From the NCBI GenBank assembly GCA_037974965.1, contig JBBPFI010000001.1, positions 2,976,001-3,040,000 of the forward strand: a DNA stretch of 64,000 nucleotides, written 5' to 3'. The translations under genes and the position numbers were made by a program. The notes under the pieces are model-generated. The model searched no databases. It saw only the letters and a list, made by a program, of their open reading frames with translations, and had not been told where the DNA came from. This DNA is from Dacryopinax spathularia (Eukaryota; Basidiomycota; Dacrymycetes; Dacrymycetales; Dacrymycetaceae). Shown piece after piece: positions 44,301 to 54,096 of this stretch. The first letter of the stretch is position 1, and the number at the start of each line of letters is the position of its first letter.

Positions 44301-45520
44301 TTGCCTTTCCCCTTTGCCTTGCCGCTGACAGCAGCGGACTTGGGCGGCCTTCCCCTCCTTTTGGGAGCGGGGGCGGGCTCCATCTCTTCGTCTTCGTCCT
44401 CCTCTTCTTCTGCGCGGGTACGACGCGCACGCTTCCTCGCCGGAGGGTGCACTTCGGGCGAACGGGAGCGGACGGGCGTGTTCGCGCCGGACGAAGAGGG
44501 CGAGATGGGGATCTTACCCGTCGGCGCGCGCGGCTGGGATTCCTTTTCCCACACCGTTAGTGTATGCACGCAAGAGAGAGACGAAAAGAGAAATGAAAAA
44601 GGACGTACCTCGCCTTCCCTCCTAAACACCGTTCCTCCTCTCGCAGCTCCTCTTCCTCCACGCGCAGCAGCACCACGTCCACGTCCGCGTCCGCGTCCGC
44701 GGCCTCTACCTCTCGTGGCAGCGGGTGGGTGGGAGAGCATGATAACGTCGTCGTCGTCTTCGTCCTCCTCATCGAGCAGTTGTTTGCTCCTTCTCGTAGA
44801 GGTAGTAGGCAGAGGCTCAATATCGGCATCACTCTCCACATCCGATCTCTCCGACGCTAACCTCTTGCCCTTTCCCTTTCCCTTACCATTTCCTTTTCCG
44901 GGTGCTGCGGCGACGTACCCATTTTGAACAGGAAGAGGGTCGTACGTCAATGCTGTCGCTGTGCCCGTAGCGGTGAGGATGGCAGCCGAGATGGAGTTTG
45001 TGAGGGCGGCGTCGGGCGCTACGGTGACGTGGGCCGTAGCGGCGGCGGCGGCGAGGATGCTGGCCGCTGTCTGCGGGACGGGGACCTCTGCCGCTTGGCT
45101 TCCATTCGCCTGGCTGGCGGGAGCAGCAGCAGCAGGTGCAGGTGGCGGAGGTGGGTTCGGATCGGTAGCCTTCAAGAACGCCTCAATATACTCCGGCGTC
45201 ACTTCCTCGGGCCTCGTAACGAGGAACTTGGCGTCCTTCCTCCCCGCCCAGCGTTTCCGCTGTTCGGCCTTAGACAGGCCGAGCTCGCCGCCGTCGTCGG
45301 CGTTGTAGAACTCGAAAGAGGCGAGTACGTCGGGCGGGATGACTTGTTTGGTCGTTGCGCGGGGAGGTGGGGTGAGGAGACGGTGGGTGGGGGAACGGGA
45401 CCGGGAGTGGCCGTTGGGGACTGTGGAGGTGGGCGCGGAGGCGGAGGGGGCGGCGACGACGGCCGGGGTAGGGGTGTGAGTGGGAGCGGGGGAAGGACGG
45501 GCGGAGAAGGTGGAGAACAT
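41330..45520 (-). CDS. P3: large AT-hook, Lys/Ala/Glu-rich chromatin-type protein
   Basis: The minus-strand frame spans 1,396 codons from ATG at 45520, and a 66-bp in-frame segment at 44543-44608 (GTACGT donor, ACTAAC branch, AAAAG acceptor) is probably an intron, giving exons 44609-45520 and 41330-44542 (1,374 aa). Near the N terminus is a short folded-looking segment (SFEFYNADDGGELG, RWAGRKDAKFL, EVTPEYIEAFL). AT-hook motifs follow: a RGRGRGRGRG run and three K/R-RGRP cores (KRRGRPPK, KRGRPAKA, KRGRPAGS). The rest alternates acidic runs with dozens of RATRG/RTTRG motifs, then SPRKTTRATRGKA as in P1 and P2, and an acidic C terminus rich in DSDDE. Likely a DNA-binding nuclear protein; specific role unknown. 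It is the longest member of the local family. Confidence 0.85.
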   Translation of the reverse strand: MFSTFSARPSPAPTHTPTPAVVAAPSASAPTSTVPNGHSRSRSPTHRLLTPPPRATTKQVIPPDVLASFEFYNADDGGELGLSKAEQRKRWAGRKDAKFLVTRPEEVTPEYIEAFLKATDPNPPPPPAPAAAAPASQANGSQAAEVPVPQTAASILAAAAATAHVTVAPDAALTNSISAAILTATGTATALTYDPLPVQNGYVAAAPGKGNGKGKGKGKRLASERSDVESDADIEPLPTTSTRRSKQLLDEEDEDDDDVIMLSHPPAATRGRGRGRGRGRGRGAAARGGRGAARGGTVFRREGEVRPFSFLFSSLSCVHTLTVWEKESQPRAPTGKIPISPSSSGANTPVRSRSPEVHPPARKRARRTRAEEEEDEDEEMEPAPAPKRRGRPPKSAAVSGKAKGKGKGKAKAVDEELTSPESDPDVQLPDDEESADEIDMIDLRTPTPTRTPARTPARAAPAVKGKRGRPAKALQKEREAVEKPKRGRPAGSGKGKAPAKNVIQEEEDEEGEEDEDAEGETDDELLAQAEVDKGADSDYAPEKDARDASSSDEESDAGRGEQEPVRRSARKGRMSGRYREAIAAEEMDVDEDEDEADDDDDDDDEEEEEEPEQAKRGTRATRGAQAKGKEVPATKASRATRATRGRAAAKDDEEDDEPEPEPKSKGRATRSKAAEKKPAAARQRTRSGAASRAAADDDDEGQEEDEEEEEEEEEEPAPKTRGRGRSAAAAAPEPAPRTTRRGARAQPEVVVELPARATRGRKAAAPESVEEPGTRATRTTRGRQAAPAPAQENTGRATRSTRATASAAPEPEPTKRRTRAAAPADEVDDADVPVPASKAKDKGKGKAAAAKPSKAKFELVIEIDHPPNRPSQLRAQSSAPASKDAGPSKAASKGASKAAPASKAAGTGKGKGVSAVEKKPSSGRATKQAKAKEAVEEQMAKEAVKTTRATRGRGAAASKQAAEPAEAPAGKRATRGSSRTAKESEPEPEAPKATRGRGKKAAPAPAEEKSKLAAPKRAPAKAKAPAKKAAAAKKPASPRKTTRATRGKAAVVPPPPPSPPKRSRKPTAKKAAQPAEEKKPKAKKAASTSKAASASKSSPAKQAARPGKTTETADPLEGYVPHPSGKGLLAPDGRQVFLDDDDSDDEDAEAAPADAGAAETIAVQVGIEVEEEIAMPQPQPAGDAMEVDDAPDVEVLEEESESIEVIQEQLEITEEFNADENADDSTPVVRAGSQDVRERSATVELEAAVQEGEDEDVDGPDVESVLDQGQDQDMDEDEVAVPQTLAELEAEGQAILDSIVREHEERELVRRLSGSVPPQDLQAPPEEDMQSSENDDQDAEPAPQGDLVDSDDDPDYVHETQIPASASVPTIEVQMVDSDDEDDAGPIDVNAEMMML

Positions 45521-46969
45521 TTTGTTTGGGTGGTGGTGGTGGTAGTGGTGAGGTGTTGTGGTATCGGATATCGATGGTTTGGGTTGTCGGGTTCCGTGGC
45601 GAAGACGTTAGACGCCTTCTTTTGTCGGTCGGTAGACGTTGAGTCGAGTCACCTCTTCGTCGTCGTCAACAGTCGCGAACACTCTCCAGCTAACAGCAAG
45701 AGAGAAGTGCAGAAAAGTCGGTCCGTACACGCTGAACAAGTTCAAGGGTGGACGTTCGCTCTTAACCTCTCCCTCCCTCTGTCCGTCCGAGCGCGCGGGC
45801 TTTTGTACCTCCGCAGATCGGGGGGTGCACGGACTGGGGGCGGTACACGAACAGAATTTGCGCGCGCGGTTGCTCAGGGCCGGTACGCGCTTTTTGGTAT
45901 TGATAGAGTGGGAAGACGAGGATGGTTTGTGGGGAGTGATCAGTCTCGTCCGCACAGTTTAGGAACGAGGGAGGAAGCGAAGGGGCAGAGAGGGCCAAGT
46001 TGGGGGAAGGTTGGACGCGCTTTGTTAGCGGAGGCAGAAAACCGGGTGCTGTTGCGAGGGAAGCTGGAGAAGCCAGGGGGCGGAAATGTTGATGTCTTTG
46101 ATCGTCCTTCTCAAACTCAATTCAGCGTTGTCCGCTTCCCTTCCAAGGGAAAGGTCCGACTTCGGGCGGAGTTAGAGGGCCGGGAAGAGGTTGGAAGATG
46201 AGCGACACACGCAGGGCGGAGATCGGCGCTGGGTGTCCGAGTCGAGTCGGATTCGGACAAAGGGGGAGGTCGACGACTCACAGTGCGAGAGTCGAGAGAG
46301 CCTGTCTCGGATAACGATGCGAGTCAGAGACTGATTGACTCGGGATGCTTGGGCAGAGCCTACAGCCCGCTAAGGCAGAACTCTACACTAGGTTATGCAG
46401 AGTTATCACGCTCAACAAAGTGCGGTTTCAAGCTCCATCGATAACGATCTCTATGCCAAAGCCAAATGAGTACTTACCAGTTCTTCGTATTCCATTTGTG
46501 CGTGCGTACACGTTGCGCGGCATTTGCCGGGCAACTCCGGGGAGTTCCCAGTTCCTCGTCCCATGACTCTGTGACCGAAATGACTCACATCATCAGCCAC
46601 GTAACCATCCCCCCCACTGGCGTGAGTCCACACCATCACCGCGATCTCCAATTCCCAACTCCCCCTCCGACGCCCAAGTCGTCGTCCATCAACCTGCGCA
46701 CGTCGGTGTACGGAGCAAAGAGCAAAGACGCTCCAAGTTAAGACCTCCAAGTGGAAGACGGACGGCGAAAAAAGTAAGAAATATAGATTTCACTAGCAGT
46801 ACAGCCCAGTTCCACTTCCTGGTATACACGTCCTCATCTTCCCTCCCGCCTCTGTCTCTTTCGGTGTCTCTGTGCCCCTGACGCCCTCTCCGCGGTCTTC
46901 CCCTCAACACCCTGTCCTTCTCCACAAAGATCCTCTACAGTACCAGACAGTACAGTACGAAAACGCGTA
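45521..46969. promoter_or_regulatory. P3 promoter and VPS4 3' region
   Basis: About 1.45 kb between two minus-strand genes. The plus-strand frame crossing it (44924-46201) is antisense to P3 and not supported. No other gene seen. Confidence 0.45.
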
Positions 46970-49084
46970 CTACGCGCCCTCCAGCCCTGGCCGTAGCGTC
47001 AGCCACGGTCAGCGCCAGAGCAGACGCAAGCAAACACAAAAGCACAACCCAGCACACACGTCACAGAAGAACAGAACCACACAGAACGAAGATAAAGAGG
47101 TAAAGACGTAGTTTCAGCTAAGACTCACCACTCTCGTTAGTCCACTCAATCTGCCTCCTAATATCCTCCTCACTAACAGTCGGCCTCACCGCCGCAACAG
47201 CCCTCACAAAATCGTTCACGCCCAACACAGGCTCCAACAGCTCTTCCCCGGAAATATCAGTCCAGGACTTCTCGACCGCCTCTGGGTCTCCTGGAGAACA
47301 GGGCGTCCATTTGGTTATTGTCTCGGGTGGAGGGGAGGGGTTCGGGATGGGGACGGGCTTGAAGTGCGTTGCGCTGAGGACTTTGCGGACGGGCTCCATT
47401 AGGGCGTCTCGGACTACTATGGCTATGTCTGAGCCGGAGTATCTGTGCGCAGGCGGGCGGGCGGAGGTCAGCATCAACTTCCTCATGTATGCGGGCGAAA
47501 GAGAAGAAAAGAAGCAGGAAAGGCGAAGAGAGGGGAATAGAAGGCACAGAAGGCGAAAGAAGGAAGCAGCACGGACACGCACCCATTGGTCATATCCGCC
47601 AACGTCCTATAATCCTCCTTCCTGAGCGCATTCGGCGTGCTCCCAATATTCAGCTCAAACATCCTCCTCCTCGCCTCCGGCCCCGGCAGCGGGATATATA
47701 TCCGTCTCTCGAACCGTCTCTTGATAGCCGGGTCCAGCATCCAGGGGATGTTAGTGGCGCCGAGGACGAGGACCCCGCCGCCATCGTTCCCTACTCCGTC
47801 CATTTGGACCAGGAACTCGGTTTTTATGCGGCGGGAGGCTTCGGATTCGCCTTCGCCACGCGTGCCGCAGAGCGAGTCGACTTCGTCGATGAAGATGATC
47901 GAGGGCTTCGCTTCGCGGGCCATAGTGAACAGCTGCTTGACCAATCTGCGCACGCACGGATGATTGAGCACACTCCCATTTAGGAGAATGCAGAGTACGC
48001 ACCGCTCCGACTCGCCCATCCACTTACTCACCAAATCCGAACTGCTCACGCTAAAAAACGTGCTCTTCGCCTCCGTCGCGACCGCCTTCGCAAGATAACT
48101 CTTCCCCGTCCCCGGCGGGCCATAGAGCAAAATGCCCCTCCAAGGGGTCCGTTTGCCCGTGAAGAGGTGAGGGAACTTGATGGGGAGAATGACGGCTTCT
48201 TTTAGCGCTTCCTTGGCGCCTTCGAGCCCGGCCACGTCGTCCCATCGTACGTTGGGCGTTTCGGTCAGGATGGCGGATGTGAGGCCTGCGCGGAGTTTTT
48301 TGGTCTCGGGGTCGTCGTCATCTTCCCTACAATACACCAGTCAACAAAGTCAACAATCTGCCCTTGTGCATCGCACCCCTGCCCCGAGCAACCCCCGGCC
48401 TAGCCGGAGAACTAGGAGAGCTCTGCCCACACCCGGAGATGGAGAGAGCCCGAAGATGAAGAGTGAGACGCACTTATTCTTCCCCACCCCACCCCCACCA
48501 CCCGACGCCTTCCCATCCGCGCCCATCGCGGACCGCTGTCGTTTCTCCTGGGCTTGGGCGAGGTGCTCTTTCAGACGCTCGGCGCGGTCGAGGTAGGATG
48601 TGAGCTTGGCTTTGATGAGTTCTTTGAGCTTTTCGTTTTTCTCATCTGTCTTGCGCGTTAGTACCAGTCTCAATCGTGTATGACCAATGCTCTGGTCCAA
48701 GATGGCGTCGAACTGTGTGATAAGGGCTAGAAGGGGGATGGGAGTGGAGGGAATACAAGGACTGAAGGCGAGGGGCGGGGAAGTAGCAAGGCAAGGAGAG
48801 AGGGACGCACACTTCAAAGCCATCATAAAGTAGTCCAGCGCATTCTGGTACAGCTTATACGCCTCGGCATAGTTCTGCGCCACGTCCTCGTCGATCGCCT
48901 TCTGGACGAGGTCGATCGCTTTCTGCAGAACGGTGTTATTGTCAGTCATGTGCCGCAAGTTGTCGTCGTCGGAGACTAGCAGTGAAAGGATAGGAGAGGC
49001 AGATGACAGGCGAGGAGGCAGCAAGTAGGAAGTCAAGGACGAGGACGAGGGACGTACGTCAAGAAAGTTACTGTTGGCGCCCAT
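46970..49084 (-). CDS. VPS4: Vacuolar protein sorting ATPase VPS4 (ESCRT-III disassembly)
   Basis: Seven exons: 49058-49084, 48811-48922, 48474-48645, 48003-48326, 47583-47945, 47129-47442 and a 17-nt last exon 46970-46986; 442 aa (yeast 437). VPS4 is the AAA ATPase that remodels ESCRT-III at endosomes, at the bud neck during cytokinesis and at the nuclear envelope. Seen: an N-terminal MIT domain ([17 protein letters not shown], residues 10-80), a linker, Walker A GPPGTGKS at 173-180, Walker B IIFIDE with the catalytic Glu near 233, arginine-finger region [12 protein letters not shown], and the VPS4 C-terminal signature TPCSPGDP followed by the terminal helix. The frame would also close in the sixth exon at 47118, but a GTGAGT donor there and a perfect-phase last exon encoding GLEGA restore the family's usual C terminus. 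Divergent from the gene at 49574. Confidence 0.95.
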
Positions 49085-49573
49085 CTCTGCTCTCTCGGCT
49101 CAGACAGCGCAAGCTTATGCAATCCCTCACTCCTATCTCGCAAGTCCACTCTAGTCCCAATAGTCTAATGCTCCGTCGATGAGTCGCTCGTCGCTCGTCG
49201 CGTGAACGCGCGTTCACACCCCTTCCCGGAAAAGGTAGGCTGCGCTTGACGGAGTAAGGACGGATATGCTGAGTCTTGCTGCTGCTGCGACCAACCGTCG
49301 TTCGCTGACGATGCCAACGGGGAACGCTCGAGCGGAAGCACACCGGGGGCGCTGCTCGCATAACGCCGGTCGGAGCCGATGTATCTCTCACGTGACTGGG
49401 TTCTTGAGTGGGCCGTGCGCCCTTTTCGGGGACCCTATCAAAAAATAGCACATCTGCATAAATTCGCACACGACCACTGCGCTCTCCCTCGTAGCCCATT
49501 TGTGCAGTGCATATACCCAGCTTGTCGAGCCTTTCTCTTCTGCGCAGACGAGATTGGTCGATGTGCGAGGGTG
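49085..49573. promoter_or_regulatory. Bidirectional promoter, VPS4 / unknown mitochondrial gene
   Basis: 489 bp between divergent start codons. Tandem CGTCG/CTCGT-type motifs near 49175-49205; no TATA box recognised. Confidence 0.5.
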
Positions 49574-51422
49574 ATGCGCCCCGGCCTATCCGGGATACTC
49601 ACACACCCAACCATCACAGTCCATAGCACACCTCGTACGTCCCCCCTCCTTCCCTCTCCTTCTCCCTCTCCTTCCCTCTCTCCGGCTCTCTCCGCCTCAA
49701 CAAGCTAACCCCCTCTGCCAGACTCATGCACCCCCGTTCTGAGGAGAGCGTTCCACCTCACTCGCCCCGCGAAGGATGAACGACCGCCAAAGGCGCTCTA
49801 TACCGGTCCGGCCATTGCTGGGATCGGGAAGGCCGTTGCTCGGAGGCCGGAGCCGGTGAGGGAATTTAAGGGACTTCCGAGGTCGGGGAGGGAGTTGGTC
49901 GTACGTCCTCTTCCCCCGGGCCCGCCCTCCTTGCTCTGCAGGGTATGGTATGTTGATGGCACGGTGCTGATCTGGCGGAACAGATCAAATCCCGCACCTA
50001 TCTCGGCAACCCCGAGCACCTCCTCTTCCTCCCCACGTTCCGCGGCCCCCCGCCCGTCCTCACCCCCGCCTACCCAGTCCTCCTCCGTCCTCGTCTCCCA
50101 AACCCCACCAACGCGGGCGATCTCCCACCATGGACCGCCAACGCCCCCTTTTACAGCTGTGACCTCTTCACGATCCGCGCCTATCCGAGGGAGATGTTGG
50201 TACAGGAGAAGAGGGAGATGGAGCGGCTTGGGTATGGGGTGAGGTGGGGCGAGCCGGGGGAGAGGAGGCCCTGGGGGTTGGAGGGAGGGGGGAAGATGAA
50301 GATGCGGTGGAAGGAGTGGAAGGAGCAGAGGAGACGGATCAAGGAGGTTGAGAGGCTGGAGGCGGCTCGTTTGGCTCTTGGCCAGTCCGAACCGGTGGAG
50401 GACGACTCGCTCTCTGTGGGAAAAGACCTGGATGGAGAGCTGGAGCTGGATGAGCTGGCGGAAGGGCTGGACGATGGGTTCGAGGATGAGTGGGACACGG
50501 ACCAAATCCCACCTCAGTCCCTCGTTCGCGCATTCTCGCGCGCCACGGCTCCTCTCACTTCCCGCTCCTCTTACCCCTACTCCCCATCCCCCCCTGCCTC
50601 ATCCTCACCCTCACCCGCCTCAGCCCCATCCTCAGACTCAGCATCCCCATCCCCCACCCCATCCCCAACCCCGTCCTCCCGCTCGCCCATCTCGCCCATC
50701 TCGCCAGCGACAGCAGCCCCCCCATCCTACTTCGCCCACACCCTCCAAACCCGCTCCCTCCTCTCCCTCCGCATCATCCTCTCCAAAAAGAAAATCAACA
50801 AATCCGGTGTTATACGGCAAAAAGTGGCTAAGAAGTTGAGGGCGGGGGTGAAGATGATTGTGGAGAGGGGGCTGGATTTTGATCCGCTTGGGAGGGTTGT
50901 TTGGCGGGGTGGGGGGGAGGAGGGCGGGGTTGGGGGGTGGGTCTTGTTGGGTGGGTAGTTTCCTCCGTCTTCCTTGTTCAGATTTTGTTTCTTCTGCCTT
51001 TTCGTCGTCGTCTTTCTCCAATGCTTCTTCCCGCCTCGCCTCGCTCTAGCTCTTCCTTCCTTCCTCTTGCTCCTGCTCTTGCTCTCTGCCACTCCCGCCT
51101 CCACGTCCCTGCCCTTCCTCCAGACAGCCCGTTCACCCAGAACTAACGCTCCCCCTCCCGCCCAGACTGGTACTACATAATAAACGCCCAACTCCCAACC
51201 TACCGCCACCCCTGGCCCTCCCTCATCTCCCACCTCCGACACGGCCTCAAAGCCGTCAAGTCCAAAGCCGACCGGCTGAGTATGGAATACGAAGCGTCCG
51301 ATCACCTGCTGGAGGAGGTGGGGGAGCTGAGGGGGTTCGAGAGGGAGAGGAGGGCCGAGTGGGGGGAGATGAGGGAGTGGATGGGGGAGTTGGGGGGGAG
51401 GCAGGTTGGGGGGGCGCGCTGA
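49574..51422 (+). CDS. Unrecognised protein, probably mitochondrial (487 aa)
   Basis: Exons 49574-49634, 49722-49900, 49984-50950 and 51166-51422; all phases close to 487 aa. I cannot assign a family. The N terminus (MRPGLSGILTHPTITVHS, then VLRRAFHLTRPAKDE) is Arg/Ser/Thr-rich with an RAFHLTRP motif that looks like a mitochondrial presequence cleavage region. Features: GNPEHLLFLPTFRGPPP, an aromatic PFYSCDLFTIRAYP stretch, a charged coiled segment (KMRWKEWKEQRRRIKEVERL), a long Ser/Pro low-complexity insert, then a basic SKKKINKSGVIRQKVAKKL helix and a final WYYIINAQLPTYRHPWPSL block. This mixture of basic helices and a presequence would suit a mitochondrial ribosome- or membrane-associated factor, which is inference only. 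The exon 3 donor (GTGGGT at 50951) is inferred from frame continuity. Confidence 0.72.
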
Positions 51423-51868
51423 CTTGACCTCTCGCCTCGGGGCGGTCCCCGCATCTCCTGGCTTCTCTCTCCCCGGGCATCTCCCTCCACCGGCTTCGTA
51501 CTGCCTTGGCGGTGAGTTCACAAATCGTGAGTGTCCTGATCTTGTTGGAGTGGTTTTCGTGATGAGTGTCGAGTATTCGACCACAATGGCACCTCTTAGC
51601 CGAGGGCGGACCGCTGTGACCTTAGGGCTCATGTCCGTTCCTATGACTTAGTTGACATGCTGATCTTTCTCCTTCCGCCTCCTCTCCGCTCTCCCGGAAT
51701 TCATACTAATTTCGTCCTCAGATCGTGCTCCTGCGAATGTGCGGCGCTTTCTCCGACTTCGGGGCTTGCGAGTTCATCGTTGCATTTTCCGCCTGTTGGG
51801 GGAAATCACTGTATCACTAGTCACTCCTCTATCAATCTAATACAGTACATCAAGTACAGTCACCACCA
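51423..51868. other. Convergent intergenic region
   Basis: Between the unknown mitochondrial gene (+) and amidase 1 (-); expected to hold both terminators. No gene seen. Confidence 0.5.
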
Positions 51869-53726
51869 TCAGTAGCTCCCGATCACGTCGCTCAGCTGCG
51901 TAGTAGGAACAGCATACGGCTTCCCCTCCAAGCGCGTCATCGTCTTCTGCTCATAAGCGTACGCATACCCCACCAGCTTGTACTCGCTATACGCCGTCCC
52001 CAACCACGCCAGTCCAAACGGCACCCCCGGAGCCGGATAAACAGTCACCGGTCCCGCCGATTGAATGGTAACATTCTGCGGGTAAAAGCCCAGGGGAACT
52101 GTTATAATTGGATACCCCGCGATGGCTGCTGGCACGGTGGTGTACCCCGGGCTGGGCATGATGAGTGCGTCGAGGTTGTATGCTTTGAGAGCGGCGTCGA
52201 TCCCGTTTGTTCGGCCGAGGGAGTAGTCGGAGTAGAGTGCGGTGTAGTAGGACGAGTTGAACCCTGTTGTCGCTTCTGCGGCGATGAAGATGCTTTGGTC
52301 GGAGTAGTTGGTCGGGAGCTCGAGTTCCCTACACGTGGATTAGCCGGACACAGGCGGAGAGACGGGGCAGAGAAGAGAGAGGGGAAGCGGGGAAGGGAGG
52401 ACGCACGGGTGGGCAGAGTTGAAGGCTATTATGTCTGCTAGGGTGCGGACGCCGGTGGGAACTTCGACAAGGTTGGCGAGGTAGCGATTAAGGTCGATCT
52501 GCCATCCTGGGTTCAGCCTTGCACCAGGCGGGAAGGACAGCAGCATACCTTGAAGTCGGTATCAAGCACGATAGTCTCATTGTTGCTCATCGTTATCTCG
52601 ACCGCATCGGGCAAATCAGCAGGGTCGACGATCGTAGCTCCCAAGCTCTTGATAATCTCGATAGCCTGGTTGAACACCACGTTCACGTAGGGATCGTTAC
52701 CCGTGTAGTTGTCCTGGTCGAAGACGATCCTTGGTACCCCGATACGAGCGCCTTGGAGCGCGTTCGGGTTGAGGGCGGTGGTGTAGTCGGGTACGAGGGG
52801 GGGAGCGGCGAGGGTATAGTTGTCTCGTACGTCGCGGCCCGCGATGACTGTCAACAAGGCAGCGGAGTCCGCGACCCAACGACACATCGGGCCGACTGTG
52901 TCTTGATGCTCGGAGATTGGGATCACTGGTAAATACAGTTGTCTTTACGATCACTACCGACAAAGGAGAGACTGACCTCCAGACCGACTGACCAAGCCAA
53001 CGGTAGGTTTGATCCCCACAAGGTTATTCTGGTTACTTGGACATACGATGCTACCGTCTGTCTCGCTGCCTAAAGCGCCCGCAGCAAGACCGATCGCGCT
53101 GGACACTCCAGATCCGGAGGATGACCCACAGGGATCGGCGTTCGGATAGTACGGGTTGGTGCATTGACCGCCCCGACCGGACCAGCCGGAAGCGAGATTA
53201 CCGCGGAAGTGCGCCCATTCGGACTACGGAGAAGGGTGAGCACAGGCTAAGTATGGCCGCAACATCCCATGTCACATACTAGATTCGCCTTGCCGAGAAT
53301 GATAGCACCGGCTCGACGCAGCTTCTCAGCCACGGTCGAGTCACCCGGAACAATGGACCCAAGCAGCGCGTAGCTGCCGGCCGTTGTGTTCATTCCCTCA
53401 ATAGCCATGGTCGCAATGTTGTCCTTTACGATGATAGGGATCCCATGCAACGGTCCGCGTTTGCCATACACCTGCCGTTCAAAGTCCAGTTCGGCAGCCT
53501 GGGCGAGCGCAGAAGGGTTCGTCTCGATCACCGCCCGAAGGGTCGGGCCTTGCAGGTTGACCTCCTCAATTCGTGCTAGGTATGCTTTGACCAGATCAAC
53601 ACTCGTGAAGTCGCCGTAGTCAAGCCCGTTCTGTAGCTCCACGAAGCTGGCTTGCATGAGATCTGGAAGAGGCCATGCCGAAGCCAGCCCGAGGCAGACG
53701 ACGAGGAAAGCAAGAAAGGCAACCAT
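51869..53726 (-). CDS. Secreted amidase-signature hydrolase, copy 1
   Basis: Exons 53280-53726, 52977-53223, 52549-52925, 52407-52498, 51869-52328; 540 aa. Amidase-signature enzymes hydrolyse C-N amide bonds through a Ser-cisSer-Lys triad; the substrate here is unknown. The start at 53726 is the first in-frame ATG after an upstream stop and opens a good signal peptide (MVAFLAFLVVCLGLASA). Lys101 lies in IPIIVKDN, the cis-Ser is 183/184 in CGSSSGSG, and the nucleophile is Ser207 in ETDGSIV, so the triad is complete. Many NxS/T sites in the second half fit a secreted glycoprotein. The C-terminal block PGVPFGLAWLGTAYSEY is typical of fungal members. It is a close paralogue of the next upstream gene, same strand, 370 bp away. 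Confidence 0.92.
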
Positions 53727-54096
53727 AGCAAACCAGTGAGCGCGTACGGCCGGTCGCGTTGAGGTCAACAGTCATTATATCTGTAAGCACATATTCCAGC
53801 AAGATGCAGCACGGCATAATTGGAAGGCCGATAACTCGTTATGGACGCCATCGAGCTCGTGGGATACAGGAAGGAAGCGCGCGAAAGAAGCCTCGTCGAG
53901 CGGAACAACGCAGAATTCGGTGCCAGCACGAGTATCGTCAAGACAGGGATCAGGACGGATGGCTTATCTGGCGCCAATGGGAATGTCTGGAGTAAGTATT
54001 CTGCTATCCGGTTTCATTAGATCGACCGATATCGGATCTCTGCTCACACGGGTATAGTGACCTCTAGGAACATACCGCGCCCCGAACCCTCCCTCT
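53727..54096. promoter_or_regulatory. Amidase 1 promoter / amidase 2 3' flank
   Basis: 370 bp between the tandem amidases. A short upstream frame beginning MTVDLNATG overlaps the amidase 1 start in another frame; it may be a chance ORF. Confidence 0.4.

Noticed and set aside
42029-44560. An 843-codon plus-strand frame
   Set aside because: It lies antisense within P3. The RATRG/Ala/Lys codon bias of P3 keeps the opposite strand open (Arg/Leu/Ser-rich translation with no domains).
44924-46201. A 425-codon plus-strand frame
   Set aside because: It overlaps the 5' end and promoter of P3 on the other strand, is low complexity and has no recognisable domain.
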